A DNA stretch of 43,196 bases from Mycolicibacterium malmesburyense (lineage in GTDB: Bacteria > Actinomycetota > Actinomycetes > Mycobacteriales > Mycobacteriaceae). Under the pieces are notes generated by a model. That model did not search any database and had not been told where the DNA came from. It was given only the letters and a program-made list of their open reading frames with translations. Both the position numbers and the translations under genes were made by a program. This document shows, in pieces, positions 22,249 to 31,985 of the stretch; position 1 is the first letter of the stretch; every line of letters begins with the position of its first letter. The stretch lies in contig NZ_CVTB01000265.1 of the NCBI RefSeq assembly GCF_001050015.1, forward strand, positions 1 to 43,196, given 5' to 3'.

Positions 22249-25200
22249 GTGACGATCAACGAGCAGCACCGGGTGTCCACCGACCGCCCCGCGGGCGCCG
22301 TCCATGCCGGTAACCAAGCCCTCGTCGATCGACTGAACTCCGGTGAGCCCTATGCCGTGGCCTTCGGCGGGCAGGGCGGCTCGTGGTTGGAGAACCTCGA
22401 GGAACTGGTCAGCTCGGCCGGTATCGAGTCGGAGCTCAGCGAGGTGGTCGGGGAGGCCGCGCTTCTTCTCGAGCCCGTTGCGCGCGAGCTGGTCGTGGTG
22501 CGCCCGATCGGTTTCGAACCGCTGCAGTGGGTGCGCGCGCTCGCCGCCGACGAACCCCTGCCCCCGACGAAACAACTCATCACCGCTGCGATCTCGGGCC
22601 CGGGCATCCTGCTCGCGCAGATGGCCGCGATCCGCGCCGCCATCCGGCAGGGTCTCGACCTGTACGACGCGCCGCCGGTCGCGATGGCCGGGCACTCGCA
22701 GGGCATCATCGCCTGCGAGTCCTTGCGCTCGCGGGGCGCCAAGGACGCCGAACTGCTGGCGCTGCTGCAGCTGATCGGCGCGGCCGGGTCGCTGGTCTCC
22801 CGGCGCCGCGGCATGGTCGGCCGAGGCGACAAGTCGCCGATGGTCTCGGTGACCAACGTCGACCCCGACCGCATCGCCGAACTGCTCGAAGAGTTCTCCC
22901 AGGATGTGCGGACCGTGCTGCCGCCCGTGTTGTCCATCCGCAACGGCAGGCGTTCGGTCGTCATCACCGGCACCCCCGAACAGCTCGGCCGGTTCGAGCT
23001 CTACTGCTCGAAGATCACCGAGAAGGAAGAGGCCGAGCGCAAGAACAAGATCCGCGGCGGCGCGGTGTTCAGCCCGGTCTTCCACGGCGTGCAGGTCGAG
23101 GTCGGATTCCACACGCCGCGGCTGGCCGACGGCGTCGAGGTGGTCGACCGCTGGGCCGCCAAGTGCGGTATCGACCCCGAGCTCGCCCACGAGATGACCG
23201 AGGCGATCTTCGTGCGGCCGATCGACTGGGTCGCCGAGGTCGAGCGACTGCACGACGCCGGCGCGAAGTGGATCGTCGACCTGGGGCCGAGTGACACCGT
23301 GACGCGGCTGACCGCGCCGATCATCCGCGGGCTGGGCGTGGGCATCGTGCCCGCCGCCACGCGGGTCGGCCAGCGCAACCTGTTCACGGTCGGCGCGGAA
23401 CCCGAGGTGCCGCCGGCGTGGTCGAGCTATGCGCCCACCACCGTGCAGCTGCCCGACGGTTCGGTGAAGCTGTCGACGAAGTTCACCCGGCTCACCGGAC
23501 GCTCGCCGATTTTGCTCGCCGGCATGACCCCGACGACCGTCGACGCCAAGATCGTCGCGGCCGCGGCCAACGCGGGCCACTGGGCCGAGCTCGCCGGGGG
23601 TGGCCAGGTCACCGAGGAGATCTTCGAAGACCGCATCGCCGAGCTGACCGAGCTGCTCGAGCCCGGCCGCGCCGTGCAGTTCAACTCGTTGTTCCTCGAC
23701 CCGTACCTGTGGAAGCTGCAGCTGGGCGGCAAGCGCCTGGTGCAGCGGGCCCGTCAGTCCGGCGCTCCGATCGACGGCGTCGTCGTCTCGGCCGGCATCC
23801 CCGAACTGGAGGAAGCCGTCGAGTTGATCGACGAGCTCAACACCGTCGGCATCAGTCACGTCGTGTTCAAGCCGGGCACGGTCGACCAGATCAAGTCCGT
23901 CATCAAGATCGCGGCCGAGGTGCCCAACAAGGACGTCATCGTCCACATCGAGGGCGGCCGCGCGGGCGGGCACCACTCCTGGGAGGACCTCGACGACCTC
24001 CTGCTGAGCACCTACGGCGAACTGCGCAAGCTGCCGAACATCACCGTCTGCGTCGGCGGCGGCATCGGCACCCCGGAGCGGGCGGCGCAGTACCTGTCCG
24101 GGAGCTGGGCCACCGACTACGGCTTCCCGGCCATGCCGGTCGACGGCATCCTCGTCGGCACCGCGGCCATGGCGACGCTGGAGGCGACCACCTCCCCGGC
24201 CGTCAAGCAGATGCTGGTCGACATCAGCGGAACCGATCACTGGATCAGCGCCGGAAAAGCCCAGGGCGGCATGGCTTCCAGCCGCAGCCAGCTCGGCGCG
24301 GACATCCACGAGATCGACAACGCCGCGTCCCGCTGCGGCCGGCTGCTCGACGAGGTCGCCGGCGACGCGGGAGCCGTGGCGGCGCGCCGCGACGAGATCA
24401 TCGCCGCGATGGCCGCCACCTGCAAGCCGTACTTCGGCGACATCGGCGACATGACCTACCTGCGGTGGCTGCAGCGCTACGTCGAACTGGCCATCGGTGA
24501 CGGCGACAGCACCGCCGACACCAAGCTGGCCGACAGCCCGTGGCTGGCCGACACCTGGCGTGACCGGTTCGCCGAGATGTTGCACCGCGCCGAGGCCCGG
24601 TTGCATCCGCAGGATTCGGGGCCGATCCCGACGCTGTTCACCGATTCGGCGGTGTTCGACGACCCGCAGCGCGCCATCGCGGCGCTGGCGTCGCGCTACC
24701 CCGAGGCCGAGACGCTGCGGTTGCACCCGGCCGATGTGCCGTGGTTCGTCACGCTGTGCAAGACGCCCGGCAAGCCGGTCAACTTCGTCCCGGTGATCGA
24801 CAAGGACGTAAGGCGTTGGTGGCGTAGCGATTCGCTGTGGCAGGCCCACGACGCGCGCTACGGCGCCGACGAGGTGTGCATCATCCCCGGCACCCAGGCC
24901 GTGGCCGGAATCACCTGCGTCGACGAGCCGGTCGGTGAGCTTCTCGACCGCTTCGAACAGGCCGCGATCGACGAGACGCTGACCGCCGACGGCAAGCCCG
25001 TTGCGGTGGTGTCGCGCCGGCAGGCGCGCGCCGACGTCACCGGTCCGCTGGCGGTGGTGCTGGACTCGCCCGACGTGTTGTGGGCGGGCCGCGTCGCGAT
25101 CAACCCGGTGCACCGGATCGGCGCCCCCGACGAGTGGCAGGCCAACGAGAATCGCAACGCGACGCATCCGTCCACCGGCGCCCGCCTCGAACTCAACGGC

Positions 25201-28200
25201 GACCGCGTGACGTTGAGCGTTCCGCTGTCCGACATCTGGATCGACATCCCGTTCACCTTGCCGTCGTGCACCGTCAACGGCGGCATGCCGGTCGTCACGG
25301 TCGAAGACGCCTCGGCCGCAATGCGTTCCGTGCTCGCCATCGCGGCTGGCGTGGACGGACCCGACGCGTTGCCGCCGGTGCAGGACGACACCGCGACGGT
25401 GACCGCGGACTGGGATCCCGAACGGGTCGCCGACCACACCGGTGTGACCGCGACGTTCGGCGCCCCGCTGGCACCCGGCCTGACGCTGGTGCCCGACGCG
25501 CTCGTCGGTCTCTGCTGGCCCGCCGTGTTCTCGGCGATCGGTTCGGCCGTCACCGACGACGGCTTCCCGGTCGTCGAGGGCCTACTGAGCCTGGTGCATC
25601 TCGACCACGCCGCGCACCTGGTGACCCCGATGCCCAAGACGCGCGCCGAATTGACCGTCACCGCAACGGCTTCCGCGGCCAGCGACACCGAGTACGGGCG
25701 CGTCGTGCCGGTGTCGGTGCAGATCCGCGACGCCGAGGGCACGCTGCTGGCCAAGCTCGAGGAGCGCTTCGCGATCCGCGGCCGCACCGGCGCCGCCGAA
25801 CTGGCCGATCCGCCGCGGGCCGGCGGTGCGGTCACCGACAACGCCACCGACACCCAGCGTCGCCGCCGCCGCGACGTCACGGTCACCGCGCCCACGGACA
25901 TGAGCGCGTTCGCGGTGGTGTCCGGTGATCACAACCCGATCCACACCGACCGCGCCGCGGCGCTGCTCGCGGGGCTGAAATCGCCCATCGTGCACGGCAT
26001 GTGGCTCTCGGCCGCCGCGCAGCACGTCGTGGCCGCAACCGACGGCAGGCCCGCCCCGCCGGCCCGGGTGGTCGGGTGGACGTCCCGGTTCCTGGGCATG
26101 GTGCTGCCCGGCGACGACATCGACTTCCGCGTCGACCGCGTCGGAATCGACCGCGGGGCAGAGATTATCGAGGTGAGCGCCAAGGTCGGCGGCGAACTCG
26201 TAATGTCGGCGACCGCGCAGCTTGCCGCGCCGAAGACCGTGTACGCGTTCCCCGGACAGGGGATCCAGCACAAGGGCATGGGCATGGAGGTCCGGGCCCG
26301 GTCGAAGGCCGCCCGCAAGGTGTGGGACACCGCCGACAAGTTCACCCGCGAGACGTTGGGCTTCTCGGTGCTGCACGTGGTGCGCGACAACCCGACCAGC
26401 CTGATCGCCAGCGGTGTGCACTACCACCATCCCGACGGCGTGTTGTTCCTGACGCAGTTCACCCAGGTCGCGATGGCGACCGTGGCCGCCGCGCAGGTCG
26501 CCGAGATGCGTGAGCAGGGCGCGTTCGTCGAGGGGGCGATCGCCTGCGGTCACTCCGTCGGCGAATACACCGCGCTGGCGTGCGTCAGCGGGGTCTACGA
26601 GCTCGAGGCGCTGCTCGAGGTGGTGTTCCACCGCGGCAGCAAGATGCACGACATCGTGCCGCGCGATCACCTCGGCCGGTCGAACTACCGGCTGGCTGCG
26701 ATCCGCCCGTCGCAGATCGACCTCGACGACGCCGACGTCAAGCAATTTGTTGCTGACGTCTCCCGGAGTACTGGTGAATTCCTAGAGATCGTGAACTTCA
26801 ACCTGCGCGGATCGCAGTACGCGATCGCGGGCACGGTGCGCGGGCTCGAGGCGCTGGAGGAGGAGGTCGAGCGGCGTCGCGAGATCAGCGGCGGCAAGCG
26901 CTCGTTCATCCTGGTGCCCGGCATCGACGTGCCGTTCCACTCGTCGGTGCTGCGGGTCGGCGTCGCCGACTTCCGCCGCTCCCTGGAGCGGGTGATGCCG
27001 CGTGACCAGGATCCGGACCTGATCATCGGCAAGTACATCCCGAACCTGGTGCCGCGGCCCTTCACCCTCGATCGCGACTTCATCCAGGAGATCCGGGATC
27101 TGGTGCCGGCCGAACCGCTCGACGAGATCCTCGCCGACTACGACACCTGGCGTAACGAGAAGCCGCGCGAGCTGTGCCGCAAGATCGTCATCGAACTGTT
27201 GGCGTGGCAGTTCGCCAGCCCGGTGCGCTGGATCGAGACCCAGGACCTGCTCTTCATCGAGGAGGCCGCGGGCGGTCTGGGAATCGAACGCTTCGTCGAG
27301 ATCGGCGTGAAGTCCGCGCCGACGGTCGCGGGGCTGGCCGCCAACACGTTGAAGCTGCCCGAATATTCGCACAGCACAACCGAAGTGCTGAACTCGGAAC
27401 GCGACGCTGCGGTGCTGTTCGCCACCGACACCGACCCCGAACCCGAACTCGACGACGAGCCGGCCCCGGCTCCGGCGTCCGAGGCCGCCGCACCCGTCGA
27501 GGCGGCCGCACCCGCCGCCCCGGCGCCGGCGCCGGCGGCACCCGCCGGTGGGCCCCGTCCGGACGACCTGACGTTCGACGCCTCCGACGCCACCATGGCG
27601 CTCATCGCGCTGTCGGCCAAGATGCGCATCGACCAGATCGAGCCGCTGGACTCCATCGAGTCGATCACCGACGGTGCGTCGTCGCGGCGTAACCAGTTGC
27701 TGGTGGACCTCGGCTCCGAGCTCAACCTCGGCGCCATCGACGGGGCGGGCGAAGCCGACCTGGCCGCGTTGAAGGGGCAGGTCACCAAGCTGGCCAGGAC
27801 CTACAAGCCGTTCGGTCCGGTGCTGTCCGACGCGGTCAACGACCAGCTGCGCACCGTCTTCGGGCCCTCCGGCAAGCGCCCGGCCTACATCGGCGAGCGG
27901 GTCACCAAGACCTGGGAGCTGGGACCCGGCTGGGTGAAGCACGTCACCGTCGAGGTGGCGCTGGGCACCCGCGAGGGGACCAGCGTGCGCGGCGGGGAGC
28001 TGGGCGGCCTGCACGACGGCGCGCTGGCCGACGCCGGCACCGTCGACAAGGTGATCGACGGTGCGGTCGCCGCGGTGGCGGCCCGGCAGGGTGTGGCGGT
28101 GTCGCTGCCGTCGGCCGCGGGCGCCGGTGGGGGCGTGGTGGATTCGGCCGCGCTCACCGAGTTCGCCGAACGGGTCACCGGCCGTGACGGCGTGCTCGCC

Positions 28201-31200
28201 TCGGCGGCGCGGATGATCCTCGGCCAGCTGGGTCTCGACACCCCCGTGCCCGTCCCGGAGGCCACCGACGCCGAGCTCATCGACCTGGTCACCGCCGAAC
28301 TCGGTTCGGACTGGCCGCGTCTGGTGGCGCCGGTCTTCGACGGCCGCAAGGCGGTGCTCTTCGACGACCGCTGGGCCAGTGCCCGCGAGGACCTGGCTCG
28401 CCTGTGGTTGTACGACGAGGACGAGATCGACGCGGATTGGCAGCGGCTCTCGGAACGCTTCGAGGGCGCCGGCCACGTGGTCGGCACGCAGGCCACCTGG
28501 TGGCAGGGCAAGGCGCTGGCGGCGGGCCGCAACATCCACGCCTCGCTGTACGGCCGCGCGGCCGCGGGTGCGGAGAATCCGGGCACCGGCCGCTACCACC
28601 ACGAGGTCGCCGTCGTCACGGGCGCGTCCAAAGGCTCGATCGCCGCGTCGGTGGTCGCACAGCTGCTCGACGGCGGCGCCACCGTCATCGCCACGACCTC
28701 CAAGCTGGACGACGACCGGTTGGCGTTCTACCGCGGCCTTTACCGCGACCACGCCCGCTGGAACGCGAAGTTGTGGGTGGTGCCGGCCAACATGGCGTCC
28801 TACACCGACATCGACGCGCTGGTCCAGTGGGTCGGCACCGAGCAGACCGAAAGCCTTGGGCCGCAGTCGATCCACATCAAGGACGCTCAGACGCCGACGT
28901 TGCTGTTCCCGTTCGCCGCTCCGCGGGTGGCGGGCGACCTGGCCGACGCCGGTTCGCGCGCCGAGATGGAGATGAAGGTGCTGCTGTGGGCCGTGCAGCG
29001 GCTGATCGCCGGCCTGTCGCACATCGGCGCCGAGCGCGACATCGCCGCACGCCTGCACGTGGTGCTGCCCGGTTCGCCGAACCGCGGCATGTTCGGCGGC
29101 GACGGCGCCTACGGCGAGGCGAAGTCCTCGCTTGACGCGCTGGTTTCGCGGTGGAAGGCCGAATCGTCGTGGGCGCAGCGGGTCTCGCTTGCGCACGCAC
29201 TGATCGGTTGGACCAAGGGCACGGGCCTGATGGGTCACAACGACACGATCGTCGGTGCGGTCGAAGAGGCCGGTGTGCGCACGTTCACCACCGACGAGAT
29301 GGCGGGCATGCTGCTCGGGCTGTGCGATATCGAGGCCAAGGTGGCCGCGGCGCGCGAGCCGTTACAGGCGGACTTCACCGGCGGGCTGGCCGACGTCGAC
29401 ATCGACATGGCCGAGCTGGCCGCCAAGGCCCGCGAAGAGATGGTGACCGAAAGCCACACCGAGGAAACCGATCTCGAGGGCACCGTGCGTGCCCTGCCGT
29501 CGCCGCCACGCGGGTACAAGTCCGCGCCGGCGCCCGAGTGGGCCGACCTCGACGTCGACCCCGCCGACATGGTGGTCATCGTCGGCGGCGCCGAACTCGG
29601 GCCGTACGGTTCCTCGCGCACCCGGTTCGAGATGGAGGTCGAGAACGAGTTGTCGGCCGCCGGTGTCCTGGAGCTGGCGTGGACGACCGGACTGGTCAAG
29701 TGGGAAGACGATCCCACGCCGGGCTGGTACGACACCGAAACCGGCGACCTGGTCGACGAGGGCGAGCTGGTGGAGCGCTACCACGACGCCGTGGTCGAGC
29801 GGGTCGGCATCCGCGAGTGGGTCGACGACGGGGCGATCGACCCGGATCACGCGTCGCCGCTTCTGGTTTCGGTCTTCCTCGACAAGGACTTCACCTTCGT
29901 CGTGTCGTCGGAGGCCGAGGCCCGCGGATTCCTGACGTTCGATCCGGAGCACACCGTGATCGCCCCCGTGCCCGACAGCGGCGACTGGCAGGTGACCCGC
30001 AAGGCGGGCACCGAGGTTCGGGTTCCGCGCAAGGTCAAGCTGTCCCGCACGGTCGGCGCGCAGATCCCGACCGGGTTCGACCCGATGGTCTACGGCGTCA
30101 GCCAGGAGATGATGAACTCCATTGACCGCCTGGCGATCTGGAACCTCGTCACCACGGTCGACGCATTCCTGTCGGCGGGCTTCAGCCCGAGCGAGCTGAT
30201 GCGCTGGGTGCACCCGAGCCTGGTGGCCAGCACGCAGGGCACCGGCATGGGCGGTATGACGTCGATGCAGACCATGTATCACGGCAACCTGTTGGGCCGG
30301 AACAAGCCGAACGACATCCTGCAGGAGGTCCTGCCGAACGTCATCGCCGGGCACGTCGTCCAGAGCTATGTCGGCAGTTACGGGGCGATGATCCACCCGG
30401 TCGGGGCCTGTGCGACGGCGGCCATCTCGGTCGAGGAGGGCGTCGACAAGATCAAGCTGGGCAAGGCCGAGTTCGTGGTCGCCGGCGGATACGACGACAC
30501 GACCCTCGAGGCCGTCATCGGGTTCGGCGACATGGCCGCCACCGCGGACACCGCGATGATGCGGGCGCGCGGCATCAGCGACTCGAAGTTCTCCCGCGCC
30601 AACGATCGTCGTCGGCTCGGGTTCGTCGAGGGCCAGGGCGGCGGGACCATCCTGCTGGCCCGCGGCGATCTCGCGTTCAAGATGGGGCTGCCCGTGCTCG
30701 CCGTGGTGGGCTACGTGCAGTCGTTCGGCGACGGTGTGCACACCTCGATCCCGGCGCCCGGCCTCGGTGCGCTGGCCGCCGGCCGCGGCGGTCGCGAGTC
30801 GCAGCTGGCGAACTCACTGGCCGAGCTCGGTGTCGGACCCGACGACATCGCGGTGGTGTCCAAGCACGACACGTCGACGCTGGCCAATGATCCCAACGAG
30901 ACCGAGCTGCACGAGCGGCTCGCCGACGCGATGGGCCGCTCCGAGGGCGCGCCGTTGTTCGTGGTGTCGCAGAAGAGCCTGACCGGTCACTCCAAGGGCG
31001 GCGCGGCGGCGTTCCAGATGATGGGGTTGTGCCAGATCCTGCGCGACGGCGTCATCCCGCCCAACCGCAGCCTGGACTGCGTCGACGACGAGCTCGCCGG
31101 CTCCGCGCACATGGTGTGGCTGCGCGACAGCCTGCACTTCGGCGGGTCGTTCCCGCTGAAGGCGGGGCTGATCACCAGCCTGGGCTTCGGGCACGTGTCC

Positions 31201-31470
31201 GGCCTGATCGCGTTGGTGCATCCGCAGGCGTTCCTCGCCGCGCTCACCCCCGCGCAGCGCGCCGACTACAAACAGCGCGCGGACGCCCGGGTGCTGGCCG
31301 GTCAACACCGGCTGGCGTCGGCGATCGCCGGCGGCAAGCCGCTCTACGAGAAGCCGGCCGACCGCCGGTTCGGCCACGACGCACCCGAGAAGCGGCAGGA
31401 GGCCGACATGCTTCTCGATCCGGCATCGCGGCTCGGCGACGACGACGTGTATGTGTCCCCGCAAGCATGA
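22249..31470 (+). CDS. fas: Type I fatty acid synthase (multifunctional FAS-I)
   Basis: 3073 aa (M. tuberculosis Fas is close to 3069). GTG start chosen because MTINEQHRVSTDRP resembles the known mycobacterial N-terminus; the frame is open 95 codons further upstream. Domains in order: acetyltransferase (GHSQG, Ser150); enoyl reductase (PILLAGMTPTTVDAK from about 420); dehydratase with hot-dog motif SGDHNPIHTDR (about 1225); malonyl/palmitoyl transferase (AFPGQGIQHKG near 1332, GHSVG with Ser1436); Ala/Pro-rich linker; ACP with probable phosphopantetheine Ser1811 in DGASSRRNQ; ketoreductase (VTGASKGSIAAS near 2125); ketosynthase (ACATAAIS, Cys2721; SKHDTSTL; LTGHSKGG). It makes the long-chain acyl-CoAs that feed mycolate and phospholipid synthesis. 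acpS follows 15 bp downstream. Confidence 0.99.
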   Translation: MTINEQHRVSTDRPAGAVHAGNQALVDRLNSGEPYAVAFGGQGGSWLENLEELVSSAGIESELSEVVGEAALLLEPVARELVVVRPIGFEPLQWVRALAADEPLPPTKQLITAAISGPGILLAQMAAIRAAIRQGLDLYDAPPVAMAGHSQGIIACESLRSRGAKDAELLALLQLIGAAGSLVSRRRGMVGRGDKSPMVSVTNVDPDRIAELLEEFSQDVRTVLPPVLSIRNGRRSVVITGTPEQLGRFELYCSKITEKEEAERKNKIRGGAVFSPVFHGVQVEVGFHTPRLADGVEVVDRWAAKCGIDPELAHEMTEAIFVRPIDWVAEVERLHDAGAKWIVDLGPSDTVTRLTAPIIRGLGVGIVPAATRVGQRNLFTVGAEPEVPPAWSSYAPTTVQLPDGSVKLSTKFTRLTGRSPILLAGMTPTTVDAKIVAAAANAGHWAELAGGGQVTEEIFEDRIAELTELLEPGRAVQFNSLFLDPYLWKLQLGGKRLVQRARQSGAPIDGVVVSAGIPELEEAVELIDELNTVGISHVVFKPGTVDQIKSVIKIAAEVPNKDVIVHIEGGRAGGHHSWEDLDDLLLSTYGELRKLPNITVCVGGGIGTPERAAQYLSGSWATDYGFPAMPVDGILVGTAAMATLEATTSPAVKQMLVDISGTDHWISAGKAQGGMASSRSQLGADIHEIDNAASRCGRLLDEVAGDAGAVAARRDEIIAAMAATCKPYFGDIGDMTYLRWLQRYVELAIGDGDSTADTKLADSPWLADTWRDRFAEMLHRAEARLHPQDSGPIPTLFTDSAVFDDPQRAIAALASRYPEAETLRLHPADVPWFVTLCKTPGKPVNFVPVIDKDVRRWWRSDSLWQAHDARYGADEVCIIPGTQAVAGITCVDEPVGELLDRFEQAAIDETLTADGKPVAVVSRRQARADVTGPLAVVLDSPDVLWAGRVAINPVHRIGAPDEWQANENRNATHPSTGARLELNGDRVTLSVPLSDIWIDIPFTLPSCTVNGGMPVVTVEDASAAMRSVLAIAAGVDGPDALPPVQDDTATVTADWDPERVADHTGVTATFGAPLAPGLTLVPDALVGLCWPAVFSAIGSAVTDDGFPVVEGLLSLVHLDHAAHLVTPMPKTRAELTVTATASAASDTEYGRVVPVSVQIRDAEGTLLAKLEERFAIRGRTGAAELADPPRAGGAVTDNATDTQRRRRRDVTVTAPTDMSAFAVVSGDHNPIHTDRAAALLAGLKSPIVHGMWLSAAAQHVVAATDGRPAPPARVVGWTSRFLGMVLPGDDIDFRVDRVGIDRGAEIIEVSAKVGGELVMSATAQLAAPKTVYAFPGQGIQHKGMGMEVRARSKAARKVWDTADKFTRETLGFSVLHVVRDNPTSLIASGVHYHHPDGVLFLTQFTQVAMATVAAAQVAEMREQGAFVEGAIACGHSVGEYTALACVSGVYELEALLEVVFHRGSKMHDIVPRDHLGRSNYRLAAIRPSQIDLDDADVKQFVADVSRSTGEFLEIVNFNLRGSQYAIAGTVRGLEALEEEVERRREISGGKRSFILVPGIDVPFHSSVLRVGVADFRRSLERVMPRDQDPDLIIGKYIPNLVPRPFTLDRDFIQEIRDLVPAEPLDEILADYDTWRNEKPRELCRKIVIELLAWQFASPVRWIETQDLLFIEEAAGGLGIERFVEIGVKSAPTVAGLAANTLKLPEYSHSTTEVLNSERDAAVLFATDTDPEPELDDEPAPAPASEAAAPVEAAAPAAPAPAPAAPAGGPRPDDLTFDASDATMALIALSAKMRIDQIEPLDSIESITDGASSRRNQLLVDLGSELNLGAIDGAGEADLAALKGQVTKLARTYKPFGPVLSDAVNDQLRTVFGPSGKRPAYIGERVTKTWELGPGWVKHVTVEVALGTREGTSVRGGELGGLHDGALADAGTVDKVIDGAVAAVAARQGVAVSLPSAAGAGGGVVDSAALTEFAERVTGRDGVLASAARMILGQLGLDTPVPVPEATDAELIDLVTAELGSDWPRLVAPVFDGRKAVLFDDRWASAREDLARLWLYDEDEIDADWQRLSERFEGAGHVVGTQATWWQGKALAAGRNIHASLYGRAAAGAENPGTGRYHHEVAVVTGASKGSIAASVVAQLLDGGATVIATTSKLDDDRLAFYRGLYRDHARWNAKLWVVPANMASYTDIDALVQWVGTEQTESLGPQSIHIKDAQTPTLLFPFAAPRVAGDLADAGSRAEMEMKVLLWAVQRLIAGLSHIGAERDIAARLHVVLPGSPNRGMFGGDGAYGEAKSSLDALVSRWKAESSWAQRVSLAHALIGWTKGTGLMGHNDTIVGAVEEAGVRTFTTDEMAGMLLGLCDIEAKVAAAREPLQADFTGGLADVDIDMAELAAKAREEMVTESHTEETDLEGTVRALPSPPRGYKSAPAPEWADLDVDPADMVVIVGGAELGPYGSSRTRFEMEVENELSAAGVLELAWTTGLVKWEDDPTPGWYDTETGDLVDEGELVERYHDAVVERVGIREWVDDGAIDPDHASPLLVSVFLDKDFTFVVSSEAEARGFLTFDPEHTVIAPVPDSGDWQVTRKAGTEVRVPRKVKLSRTVGAQIPTGFDPMVYGVSQEMMNSIDRLAIWNLVTTVDAFLSAGFSPSELMRWVHPSLVASTQGTGMGGMTSMQTMYHGNLLGRNKPNDILQEVLPNVIAGHVVQSYVGSYGAMIHPVGACATAAISVEEGVDKIKLGKAEFVVAGGYDDTTLEAVIGFGDMAATADTAMMRARGISDSKFSRANDRRRLGFVEGQGGGTILLARGDLAFKMGLPVLAVVGYVQSFGDGVHTSIPAPGLGALAAGRGGRESQLANSLAELGVGPDDIAVVSKHDTSTLANDPNETELHERLADAMGRSEGAPLFVVSQKSLTGHSKGGAAAFQMMGLCQILRDGVIPPNRSLDCVDDELAGSAHMVWLRDSLHFGGSFPLKAGLITSLGFGHVSGLIALVHPQAFLAALTPAQRADYKQRADARVLAGQHRLASAIAGGKPLYEKPADRRFGHDAPEKRQEADMLLDPASRLGDDDVYVSPQA

Positions 31471-31485
31471 GATAGCGTTCGGCCC

Positions 31486-31878
31486 ATGGCGATAGTCGGG
31501 GTGGGGATCGATCTGGTCTCCATTCCCGAGTTCGCCGAGCAGGTCGATCAGCCGGGAACCGTGTTCGCCGAGACCTTCACGCCCGGTGAGCGCCGAGACG
31601 CCGCGGACAAGAGTTCGTCGGCGGCGCGGCATCTGGCCGCGCGGTGGGCGGCGAAGGAGGCCGTGATCAAGGCGTGGTCGGGATCGCGCTTCGCCAGGCG
31701 TCCGGTGCTGCCCGAGGGCATCCACCGAGACATCGAGGTGATCACCGACATGTGGGGTAGGCCGAAGGTGCGCCTGTCCGGGGCGATCGCGGAGCACCTG
31801 AAGAACGTGACGATCCATTTGTCGTTGACGCATGAGGCCGGCACCGCCGCGGCGGTCGCCATCCTCGAAGAGCGCTGA
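31486..31878 (+). CDS. acpS: Holo-[acyl-carrier-protein] synthase
   Basis: 130 aa, the usual AcpS length. Magnesium/CoA-binding motif GVGIDLVSI with Asp9, and RWAAKEAVIKAW with Glu58 and the essential lysine; HLSLTHEAGTAAAVAI closes the fold. It transfers 4'-phosphopantetheine from CoA to the ACP serine, here most relevantly Ser1811 of the adjacent FAS-I. It starts 15 bp after the fas stop, so the synthase and its activating enzyme form one operon, as in M. tuberculosis. Confidence 0.98.
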   Translation: MAIVGVGIDLVSIPEFAEQVDQPGTVFAETFTPGERRDAADKSSSAARHLAARWAAKEAVIKAWSGSRFARRPVLPEGIHRDIEVITDMWGRPKVRLSGAIAEHLKNVTIHLSLTHEAGTAAAVAILEER

Positions 31879-31890
31879 CCCCAAACCCAG

Positions 31891-31958
31891 CACCGCGAGC
31901 GACCGTGTCTGTGCACGACACGCCGCGCTTTTCTGGCAGTTTACGGTCGCTCGCGGTG
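31891..31958. repeat. 68-bp inverted repeat downstream of acpS
   Basis: Perfect 16-bp arms CACCGCGAGCGACCGT (31891-31906) and ACGGTCGCTCGCGGTG (31943-31958). A second small stem lies inside (GTGTC / GACAC), giving a branched foldback. It lies between the acpS stop and the dipeptidase start, and may act as a terminator or mRNA-stabilising structure. It differs in sequence from the 61-bp repeats. Confidence 0.7.
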
Positions 31959-31985
31959 GCTGACTGACCGGCTAGTGTCGTCTCC

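Noticed and set aside
22031..22252. 73-codon leader frame whose TGA overlaps the fas GTG start, suggesting translational coupling
   Set aside because: No Shine-Dalgarno sequence precedes it, it has many rare codons (tta, gta, aga) and random Arg-rich composition; the overlap may be chance. Conservation in other species would reopen the question.
21841..29238. Very long minus-strand frames (over 800 and over 1100 codons) opposite fas
   Set aside because: They are mirror frames of a strongly G/C-third-position gene, have His/Arg/Val-rich compositions with no recognisable domains, and lack ribosome sites.
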